Shown one piece after another: positions 17,575 through 26,900 of a stretch of 29,560 bases of DNA. The DNA is taken from NCBI GenBank assembly GCA_036490215.1, contig DASXEH010000013.1, forward strand, positions 1-29,560, written 5' to 3'. Each line of letters opens with the position of its first letter. Within the stretch, counting starts at the first letter, position 1. Made by a program: the position numbers and the translations under genes. The notes beneath the pieces are model-generated. The model did no database searches. It was given only the letters and a program-made list of their open reading frames with translations, and was not told the origin of the DNA. The stretch is from JASHSH01 sp036490215 (GTDB taxonomy: Bacteria > Pseudomonadota > Alphaproteobacteria > Rhodospirillales > Magnetospirillaceae).

Positions 17575-18696
17575 ATGCGCATCAAACGACCAATCGTACT
17601 GAGCACCGCATTCGTGGTGACCGTGGCCGCCCTGTTGGGGACGACGGCTGTCGCCCGCGCCGACATCATGGTGGCAATCGCTGGGCCGATGACCGGCCCC
17701 GACGCGGCCTTGGGCGAACAGGTCAAGCGCGGCGGCCTGAAGGCCATTGAAGATATCAACGCGAAGGGCGGCCTGCTGGGCCAGAAGCTTCAGGGCGTGG
17801 TTGGGGACGACGTCTGCGATCCGAAACAGGCGGTCAGTGTCGCCAACGACATGGTCTCGAAGAAAGTCGCCGTGGTCATCGGCCATGTCTGCTCGAGCTC
17901 TTCAATCCCGGCCTCGGCGATCTATGCCGATGCCAATATCGTCGAAATCTCGCCGGCCTCGACCAATCCGAAATTCACCGATCGTGGCCTGACCAACGTG
18001 TTCCGCGTTTGCGGCCGCGACGACTCGCAGGGCCCGGCGGCGGCCGACTATATCGCCGCGAATATGAAGGACAAGAAAGTCGCGGTGATCGACGACAAGC
18101 AGACCTATGGCCAAGGTCTGGCGCAGGCTTTCAAGGCCGCGATCGAAGCCAAAGGCATCAAGCCGGTCGTGTATGACGAGATCAATGCGGGCGAGAAGGA
18201 CTACAGCGCGCTGGTGACAAAGCTGAAGTCGCTCGGCACCCAGATCGTCTACTACGGTGGCTATTACGCCGAGGCCGGGCTGATCGCGCGCCAAGCGAAG
18301 GAACAAGGCCTGGCTGCGACCATCGTCGGCGGCGACGGTCTCAACGATCCGGAGTTCTGGGCGATCGCCGGCACCGCGGGCGAAGGCACGCTGATGACCT
18401 TCGGTCCCGATCCGAAACTCGATCCTGCCAACGCCGACCTGGTGAAGTATTTCGAAAGCCAGAACTACGCGCCGGAAGCCTATACGCTGTACTCCTACGC
18501 CGCGATCCAAGCTTGGGCCGCAGCCGTGACCAAGGCCGGTTCGGTCGATGCCGCGAAGGTCGAAGGTGCGCTGCGCAGCGGGCAATATCAGACCGCGCTC
18601 GGCACGCTCGGCTTCAATGCCAAGGGCGACCTGACCAATCCGGGCTTCGTCATGTATGTCTGGAAGAACGGCAAGCCGGTCTACGCCAACAAGTAA
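17575..18696 (+). CDS. Branched-chain amino acid ABC transporter substrate-binding protein (LivJ/LivK type), copy 2
   Basis: This is the second periplasmic Liv receptor in the window, 373 residues with a Sec signal peptide ending near ARA|D. It shares nearly all landmarks of copy 1: AIAGPMTGPDAALGEQ, IEDINAKGGLLGQKL, DDVCDPKQAVSVAND, IGHVCSSSSIPAS and ISPASTNPKFTDRG. Differences cluster in the second lobe (YYGGYYAEAGL against FYGGYHPEAAL; EFWAIAGTAGEG against EFNAIAGPAGDG), which may alter ligand preference. The ATG at 17575 is preceded by GGGGAG about 9 nt upstream. An upstream TTG at 17515 in the same frame would spoil the signal peptide. It has no permease or ATPase of its own, so it probably feeds the LivHMGF complex 9 kb upstream. 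Confidence 0.95.
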   Translation: MRIKRPIVLSTAFVVTVAALLGTTAVARADIMVAIAGPMTGPDAALGEQVKRGGLKAIEDINAKGGLLGQKLQGVVGDDVCDPKQAVSVANDMVSKKVAVVIGHVCSSSSIPASAIYADANIVEISPASTNPKFTDRGLTNVFRVCGRDDSQGPAAADYIAANMKDKKVAVIDDKQTYGQGLAQAFKAAIEAKGIKPVVYDEINAGEKDYSALVTKLKSLGTQIVYYGGYYAEAGLIARQAKEQGLAATIVGGDGLNDPEFWAIAGTAGEGTLMTFGPDPKLDPANADLVKYFESQNYAPEAYTLYSYAAIQAWAAAVTKAGSVDAAKVEGALRSGQYQTALGTLGFNAKGDLTNPGFVMYVWKNGKPVYANK

Positions 18697-18718
18697 ACTT
18701 CGCCTCCGTCTGACGACA

Positions 18719-18801
18719 CCCTCACCCCCCTCTCCTCAAAAAAAGGGGAGAGGGACCGAGAACCGCCCTCCCCCAAGCTGGGGGAGGGCTCAAGGGTGAG
18801 G
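18719..18801. repeat. Nested palindromic intergenic element
   Basis: Three inverted repeats are nested in 83 bp. The outer arms are CCTCACCC (18720-18727) and GGGTGAGG (18794-18801). Inside lie hairpin one, CCCTCTCC / GGAGAGGG (18728-18735 / 18747-18754), and hairpin two, GCCCTCCCCC / GGGGGAGGGC (18765-18774 / 18780-18789, loop AAGCT). The RNA or single-stranded DNA would fold as a three-way junction. It resembles the REP-like intergenic repeats common in Alphaproteobacteria. Only one copy is in this window, so its repeat status is inferred. The right arm supplies GTGAGGAA, the probable ribosome site of the ggt gene. Confidence 0.8.
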
Positions 18802-18808
18802 AACCGTC

Positions 18809-20539
18809 ATGACCATCACACGCTCGTTCGCCGCCGCAGCCCTCGCCGTTTCCTTTTTCGCTTTTGACGCTCACGCCGACGCGCCGTCGGTGACATTCAC
18901 CGCGCCACCGCCGGTTCCCGGCGAACATGGGATGGTGGTCTCGGTCCACCGCATCGCGTCGCAGGTGGGCATCGATATCCTCAAGAAGGGCGGCAATGCG
19001 GTGGATGCCGCCGTGGCGGTGGGCTATGCGCTGGCCGTCGTCTATCCGGAAGCCGGCAATATCGGCGGCGGCGGTTTCATGACCCTGCGCCTGGCCGACG
19101 GCCACGAGACCTTCCTCGATTTCCGCGAACGCGCTCCGTTGGCCGCCACCGAGAACATGTATCTCGACGCCAAGGGCAATGTGGTTCCGAACCTGTCCAC
19201 CGACGGCTGGCTTTCGGTCGGCGTGCCGGGAACGGTGATGGGGCTCGAAACTGCGCGCAAGCAATGGGGCACGATGACGCGTTCCACCCTGCTCGCCCCC
19301 GCCATCGCGCTCGCCAAATCCGGCTTCGTACTGACCAGCGATGACACGCGCATTGTCGGCTCCGCTGCCGTTGATTTGCTGCGCGACCATCCGGATGTCT
19401 TCGCCCACTTCACGAAACCCGGTGGCGTACCCTATGCCGCCGGCGACCGGCTGGTGCAGCCTCAACTGGCCGCGACGTTGAAGAGAATCGCCGATTTCGG
19501 TCCCCACGCCTTCTACGCAGGCGCGATCGCCGATCAGATCGTCGCGGCGAGCGCTGCCGGGCATGGCATCATCACCAAGGCCGATCTACAGCGGTATCAT
19601 GTGCGGGAGCTGGCGCCCGTCACCTGCGACTATCGCGGCTATCACATCGTCTCCTCGCCACCCCCAAGTTCCGGTGGCGTGGTGCTCTGCGAGATGCTGC
19701 ATATCGTCGAAGGCTTCCCGATGGACAAGCTCGATTTCCATTCGGTCGAAGAGGTCCACGATCTGACCGAAGCGATGCGGCTGGCCTTTGCCGATCGCAA
19801 CAACGTGCTCGGCGATCCCGCTTTCGTGAAGAACCCGGTGGCGCGCCTGATCGACCCCGCCTACGCCGCCAAGCTGCGCGCCAAGATCGATCCGCAAAAA
19901 GCCGGTAAGTCCGTGGTGCCAGCCGTAGAGCCGCACGAAGGCAACAACACGACGCATTATTCGATCGTCGACAAGGCCGGCAACGCCGTATCGGTCACCT
20001 ACACGCTCAACAATTACTACGGCGCGCGGGTGATGGCCGGGAACACCGGCATCGTCATGAACGACGAGATGGACGATTTCACATCGAAGCCCGGCGTGCC
20101 CAACCTCTTCGGCCTGATCCAAGGCAAGATCAACGCGATCGCGCCGGGCAAGACACCGCTCTCGTCGATGACGCCGACCATCGTCACCCGCAACGGCCAT
20201 GTGGTGATGGTGCTGGGCAGCCCCGGCGGACCGCGCATCATCACCAGCGTGTTCGAGTCGATCGTCAATGTGGTCGACCACGATATGAACATATCCCAGG
20301 CCGTTGCCGCGCCGCGCCTTCACCATCAATGGCTACCCGACACGCTGTTCGCGGAACCGGGCGCGCTTGCATCGGACGTCGCCGCGACGTTGGCCAAGAA
20401 CGGCTATACGATCGACACCAAAGGCCCGTGGCGCCCGGTCGAAGCCATCCAGGTTGCCCCACCCCGCGGTGCGGCACCGGCACGGTTACTCGGCGCGGCC
20501 GATCAGCGCGAGCCCTCAAGCACGGCCATCGGCTACTGA
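18809..20539 (+). CDS. ggt: Gamma-glutamyltransferase
   Basis: This secreted N-terminal nucleophile hydrolase cleaves gamma-glutamyl bonds (for example in glutathione) and transfers or releases glutamate. The 576 residues are made as a proenzyme with a Sec signal peptide (cleavage near AHA|D, residue 24). Autocleavage should occur before Thr381 in NNTTHYSIVDKAGNA, giving a large subunit of about 355 and a small one of 196 residues. Other family marks are GGNAVDAAVAVGYAL, NIGGGGFMTL with the FREXAP equivalent FRERAPLAA, NDEMDDF, LSSMTPTIV (oxyanion/substrate serines) and LGSPGGPRIITSV. GAGGAA lies 6 nt before the ATG, inside the end of a palindromic repeat. Its position after a Liv binding protein suggests periplasmic amino-acid salvage. 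Confidence 0.96.
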   Translation: MTITRSFAAAALAVSFFAFDAHADAPSVTFTAPPPVPGEHGMVVSVHRIASQVGIDILKKGGNAVDAAVAVGYALAVVYPEAGNIGGGGFMTLRLADGHETFLDFRERAPLAATENMYLDAKGNVVPNLSTDGWLSVGVPGTVMGLETARKQWGTMTRSTLLAPAIALAKSGFVLTSDDTRIVGSAAVDLLRDHPDVFAHFTKPGGVPYAAGDRLVQPQLAATLKRIADFGPHAFYAGAIADQIVAASAAGHGIITKADLQRYHVRELAPVTCDYRGYHIVSSPPPSSGGVVLCEMLHIVEGFPMDKLDFHSVEEVHDLTEAMRLAFADRNNVLGDPAFVKNPVARLIDPAYAAKLRAKIDPQKAGKSVVPAVEPHEGNNTTHYSIVDKAGNAVSVTYTLNNYYGARVMAGNTGIVMNDEMDDFTSKPGVPNLFGLIQGKINAIAPGKTPLSSMTPTIVTRNGHVVMVLGSPGGPRIITSVFESIVNVVDHDMNISQAVAAPRLHHQWLPDTLFAEPGALASDVAATLAKNGYTIDTKGPWRPVEAIQVAPPRGAAPARLLGAADQREPSSTAIGY

Positions 20540-20908
20540 CAATCACGCGTATTCATCGTCAATGATTAGGGCTTTTGCTTAGAGCCGCCCGTTCGTTTTA
20601 CGGCTTTATGGAAAAGCCTCTCTCGCGGGCGTTGTCACAGACGCCACGGCGGAAATCCGGCTAAACGGGAAAAGCGGTGGGGTGAAATTTGAGTCAGACC
20701 TTCATCTGAAATTCGCGACTTTTTATATCGCATAAATTTTTATTCGGTTTGGGTATTTGGGGGTCTGGGGCGGCTATTCGGCGACTGTTCTTCACTGTCG
20801 CTAGAAGGTTTGGTTCTCTCATTTTAGAGGACGAACCTCACGGTCTTCAGCCGAGCGGACCAAGAATTGGCAAGGGGTTGCGTGGCAGAAACGCCGCGCG
20901 GACATGAG
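20540..20908. other. Intergenic region before the giant RTX gene, about 370 bp
   Basis: No gene is seen here. A short hairpin, GGCTTT / AAAGCC (20602-20618, loop ATGGA), lies after ggt but lacks a T-run. A markedly AT-rich tract (about 20718-20750) stands out from the GC-rich surroundings and is a likely promoter or silencer-protein binding region for the large gene. Several alternative starts for that gene (TTG 20867, GTG 20882, ATG 20909) lie at its end. Confidence 0.5.
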
Positions 20909-23900
20909 ATGTCAGTTTTAACGCAGCCAGCGGGCGATCCTCTTGACACATCTGTCACCGATCTAGATAGCCAGATCACCGGGTCAACCGTTGACGATGA
21001 TCTTACGGTCACGTCGGCTACGAGTTCGCAGATCCTTCTGTCCGATAGCGCCGGCGATCAATTCATCTACACCGGCCAATTCGTTGCCGGTGGCGGAACG
21101 ATCACCGGCATTACTGAAGTCGATGCGACCGGAGTCACCCGTCTATCCTGGACCGGCCTGTCGCTAACCAGCGCGGAAATCGAACAATTCTCTGCGACCG
21201 ACGATGTCGCAGGCCTGATCACCTACATGCTGAGTGGCAATGACACGCTGATCGGCACCGCCGCCGACGACGTGCTCTACGGCTATGCCGGCAACGATAC
21301 GCTGATCAGCGGCGGCGGAACCGACACGCTGGTGGGCGGCCCCGGCAACGACACCTATATCGTGCAGAACGGCAGCTTCACGATCATCGAGGCGGCCGGT
21401 GGCGGTACCGATACGATCATCCTGAATTCGACGGATATCGACATCTCCACCGCCACCTTCTCCAATGTCGAGGTGGTGCAGGCGGCTTTTGCCGACTCGA
21501 CGGTGACGATCGATCTCTCGCAGATCGCCAGCACCGCAAACACGGGTGGCGTCGAGTCGATCATTGGCGGTTCGGGCAGCAACGAGCTTGTGATCGTGGG
21601 CGGTGGCGTACTCACGCTGTCCGAAGTCGCGATCACCGGCTTTCAGACGCTCCAGGGCGATGGCGCCGGCGACCAGGAGATCGTGGTTACGCAATCTGCC
21701 ATGCACAACATTTCGACGATCGAGGGTTTCGGCACGATCGAGATCGCCGGCAACGTCGATCTGACGAGTTTGACATTCCAGGACGATGGCGCGTTTGTCG
21801 CGGGGACCAGTTCCGTCCTCGTTACGGTCGATCAGGCTGATATCGATTCGTTTTCGTCTCTGGCCGGGCTCGGTGGCTCGAACACGCTGGTTCTGTCTGG
21901 CGCCGCCGTCGATCTGACCAGCGTGACGCTGACCGATTTCGAGGTGCTCAAGACGCTGGCCAATACCGCCCTGGCGCTGACGATCGACCAAAACGACCTT
22001 TCCGGCGTGCAGTCAATCATTGGCGGCACAGGCATCAATACGCTGATCCTGGCCGACTCGGCCGTCGACCTGACCGGTGTGACGTTGTCGGGATTCGAGA
22101 TTCTGAACGCCGCCAATGCTGGCGAAGTCATCACCGTCGATTCCCTCGACCTGAACGGCGTCAAATCGATCGTCGGCAGCCAGACCGACGATTCGCTACT
22201 GCTGGCGGGCACTAGTTTCGACCTGAGCACGATCACGCTGTCAGGCATTACCGGGATCGAAGCGGGGGGCACGTCCGATCTGACGATTGCCATCGGCCAG
22301 AGCGACCTCACTGGCTTGTCGTCGATCACCGGCAATGGCGGTGTCGACACACTTCTCCTCTCTGGCGCCAGCGTCGACCTGAGCGGGGTCGCGCTTTCCA
22401 ATATTGACGTGCTCAAAGGGCGCGGCCTGGTTCCGCTGACCCTGACGATCGATCAGGCCGATTTGAACGGCGTCGATTCGATCATCGGCGGTGTTGGCGT
22501 CAACACACTGGTCGTCGCCGGTTCGTCCATCGACTTGACCGGCGTGACGATGACCGGATTCGATGTGATCAGAGGCAGTGCCGGTGACGATTCCTTCACG
22601 CTGTCGCAGGCCGATCTGGCCGGCATTAAATCCATTGTCGGTGGCGGCGGCGATGACGCGCTCTATGTCACGGGAACCAGCGTCGATCTCAGCCATGTCA
22701 CGCTGTCGGGCATCGAATCGATCCAAGGCGCCGATGGCGGGCAGCACATCATTCTCACGGCGGGCGACCTGCCCGGCCTCGAGGCGATCACCGGTGGCGC
22801 CGGATCGAACACGTTGGCTCTCTCGGGAACCAGCTTCAATCTCAGCACCATCGCGATCAACAATTTCGATATTCTCGCCGGCGACAGCAGCAACGATATC
22901 GTCCAACTCGGCGCCAGCGCTCCGAGCTTGATCGATCTGGGTTCCGGTGCCGACAAGCTGATCCTGTCGGCTGAGGGCAACGCGATTACGGTCGCCAATA
23001 TCGAGACGCTTGTCGCTGGCGCTGGCAATGATGCTGTGACCTACACCGCGGCGGTGGCCGGCGTCATCGACCTCGGCTCCGGGGATGACAGCGTCACCTT
23101 GGCCAATGCGGCCGCCAATACCGTGACTTTGGTGAATGTCGAGACGCTGACCGGCGGCACCGGCAACGATTTCGTCGTGCTGAGCGGAACTTTCTCCGGC
23201 GCCATCGATCTCAGCGCGGGCAACAATAAACTTACATTTGGCACAGGTGGCGGCACGGCCACCGTTGCCAATGTCGAGACGATCATCGGCGGCACCGGCA
23301 GCGATCAGGTGGTCATGGCCTCGGGCATCACCGGCGGCATGATCGATCTCGGCGCCGGCAGCGACAAGCTCACGCTCTACGATGCAGCGGTCAATCAAAT
23401 CACCGTCGCGAATGCCGAAACGATCGTCGGTGGTGTCGGTGACGACATCGTCACCATGACATCGGCGATCAACGGCGCGATCGATCTGGGTGACGGCGAC
23501 GACAAGCTCACCCTCGCCTCGACCGGCAATACCGTTACCGCGAGCAATATCGAAACCCTGGTGGGTGGTGCGGGCAGCGATATCGTCACCATCGCCACCA
23601 ACGACGTCGGTGCGGTCAATCTCGGCGCGGGTAACGATAAGCTCACTTTGGCCGATGGCGGCAATGTCGTCACGCTCACCAATATCGAGACAGTGATCGG
23701 CGGCAATGGAAACGATGTCGTCACCTTGACGACGGCAGCCACCGGCAAGATCGATCTCGGCGCGGGCGATGACAGTCTAACCCTGGCCAACGTCACCAAT
23801 ATCGTCACCGTGGCCAATGTCGTGACTTTGACCGGTGGCACCGGCAGCGACCAGATCACCATTTCGGGCAGTGCCCTCGGCACGATCGATCTCGGCGCAG

Positions 23901-26900
23901 GTGTCGACCGCCTGACGCTGAGCAATAGCGGATCGACCGTCGCTGTCGCCAATGTGGAAACGCTGATCGGCGGCTCCGGCGACGATGTGGTGACGTTGCT
24001 GACCGCGGTGACCACAGGAACCATCAATCTTGGTGCGGGCGCCGATAGCCTGACCTTGTCCGACGCGGCTCACAACACCGTCACGCTGGCCAATATAGAG
24101 ACGGTCATCGGCGGAACGGGTGACGATGTCGTCACCCTGTCGACCACGTTCAAAGGCACGATCGATCTCGGTGACGGCGACGACAAACTCACCTTAGGCC
24201 CCGGGCTCAATACAGTGACGCTGGTCAATGTTGAGACAGTGGTCGGTGGCGCGGGCAGCGATCAGGTCACGCTTGGCAGCGCCATTGTCGGCGGCGCCGT
24301 CGATCTCGGTGCCGGCAGCGACAAACTCACCTTGGCGGATGGCGGCAACACGCTAACGGTGACCAATGTCGAAACCTTGGTTGGCGGCAATGGCGACGAT
24401 GTCGTCGCCTTGGGCGGCGCTGGCGGCGGCGCGATCACCGTCAGCGGCCTCGAGACCCTGACGGGCACCAAAGGCGCTGATCAGGTTGTGTTTGCATCCG
24501 CCTTCAATGGCACGGTCGATCTCGGCTCGGGTGCCGATAAGGTGACGCTGGCCGCGGGTACCAATATGCTGACCGCCGCCAATGTCGAAACGATCATGGG
24601 CAGCGCGGGTGACGATCAAGTCGTCTTCGCCACAGCCACCAGCACGGCGCACATCGATCTCGGTTCGGGCGACGACAGCCTCACCCTGCTCAGCGCGCCC
24701 CACAACACCGTCACCGTTCTGAACGTCGAAACCGTGATCGGCGGCAGCGGCGGCGATCTGGTCACGCTCGGCACGAGCGCCACCGGCAGCTTTATCGATC
24801 TTGGAAATGGCGGCGATAAGCTGGTCCTCGCGGCGGGCGGCAATACGCTCACCGTCGTCAACATCGAGACGGTGGTCGGTGGCGCGGGCAGCGATCAGGT
24901 GGTGCTGGGCGACAGTTTCTCGGGCGGTTTGATCGACCTTGGCGCAGGCAAAGACGCACTGACCTTGGGCAGCGGCGGCAACACCATCACCATCGCCAAT
25001 ATTGAAATCCTGACCGGCAGCGCCGGTGATGACATCGTCACCATGGGCTCGGCGCTGGTGGGCGCCGTCGATCTGGGCGCCGGCGATGACGCGCTGCACC
25101 TGGCGAGCGGCTCCAACATTGCGACATTGGCCAATGTCGAAACCGTGATCGGCAATGCCGGCACGGATACTGTCGTGATGACGACATCTCTGATTAACGG
25201 CTTTGTCGATCTCGGTGCAGGCAACGACAAGCTGACCCTGGCCGCGGGCGGCAATCTGATCACAGTCGCCAATATCGAGACGATCATCGGCGGCGCCGGC
25301 GACGACACGATCGTCTTCACCACAGCAGCCAACGGAACCGTCGATCTAGGTGGGGGCGACGACACCGTCGCCCTGGCAGCCTTCGCTCATAACACGATCA
25401 CGGTTGCGAACGTCGAACAGATTACGGGCAATACCGGCAGCGACGTCGTCACCCTGCTTGGCGCGGCGACCGGCAGCGTCGATCTCGGCAATGGCGGCGA
25501 CAAGCTGATCTTGGGCAAGCTGGGCGACACGCTGGTCGTCACCAATATCGAAACGATCATCGGCGGCACCGGCAGCGATCAGGTCACCCTAGGCACAAGC
25601 ACCACCGGCGCATTTATCGATCTCGGCGCCGGCAGCGACAGCCTGACCCTGGCCGATGGCGGCAATACGCTGACAATCGTCAATGTCGAAACCTTGGTCG
25701 GCGGCAATGGCGACGATGTCGTCACCCTTGCCGGTGTGGCGAACGGCGCGATCGATCTCGGGGGCGGCGACAATGCGCTCACGCTGGGCGCCACTGGTAA
25801 CACAGTCACGCTGACGAATATCGAAACGATCCATGGCGGTGCCGGCAGCGATCAGGTGACGCTGGGCGACAGCAGCTTCATTGGCTCGATCGATCTCGGC
25901 GCGGGCAGCGACAAGCTGACTCTAACCGCTGGCGGCAATCTGATCACCATCGCCAATATCGAGACGGTGATCGGCGGTGCCGGCGATGACATGGTCACCG
26001 CCAGTAGCGCGTTCACCGGCAGGATCGACCTTGCCGCCGGGGACGATTCGCTCACCCTCGCCAAGGCAGTCAATAACGTGACCGTCCTCAATATCGAGAC
26101 GGTCGTCGGTGGAACCGCCGCGGATACGCTCACAGTGATCGGCGCGGCCAATGGCACGTTCGATCTGGGCGGTGGGACCGACAAACTGACTCTGGGCGCT
26201 GTGGCCAGCACAGTCACCGTCACTAATGTTGAGGTGGTGGTCAGCGGCAATGGCGGCAATACGATCGTGGTCGGAACTGAAACCAATCCGACCACCATCA
26301 CCGCCGGCACGGGTGGTGACACGATCTATGTCGGCACCGCGCATGACGCAATCAATCTCGGCGCGGGGGCCGACACCGTCGTCTATTCAGCCACCGACGC
26401 TGCCTCGAGCAATTTCAGCGACACGGTCAAGAATTTCAACGCAACGGTCGATCACCTGCTGTTCACCGGGATGTCGACCACCGGTGCGACATTTAACAGC
26501 GGCTCGACATTTTCGAGCTTCTCGGCCACCGGCCATTTCCAGGCCTTCTACGACACGGCGAACAGCGTCCTTTATATCGACAGCACCGGCAGCGGCGGCA
26601 CGGGCGATATGGCCATCACCCTGCCCGGCGTCAGCGCCACGACGCTGGCCGAGAATTTCGGCATCGTAACCACCGGTGTCGGTCTGGGAGCGCATTCGAA
26701 CAGTGGAGCAGGCGGTGGCGACGATATCGTCACGCTCTCAAGCGCTGGATCGAGCGCCATCGATCTTTCCAGTGGCTCCGATCACCTCACCTTGAGCGGT
26801 TCGGCGAACCTGACCCTGATTCCTGCGAATGCCGAGACGCTCATCGGCAGTACCGGCGACGATATCGTGACACTGGGCAACGTCTCGGCATCAGGTGTCT

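Noticed and set aside
15679..17886. Long open frame (about 735 codons) on the minus strand opposite the CHASE/PAS kinase and receiver genes; similar ones at 13474-14985 and 10636-12225
   Set aside because: They lie antisense to genes with intact domains, and their products are the His/Asp/Arg/Gly-rich type expected from mirroring GC-rich codons. No family motif or ribosome site supports them.
22928..26250. Regular spacing of similar DNA units suggested a CRISPR or satellite array
   Set aside because: The units stay in one reading frame, vary at third positions and encode a consistent RTX-like protein repeat. There are no unique spacers of constant length.
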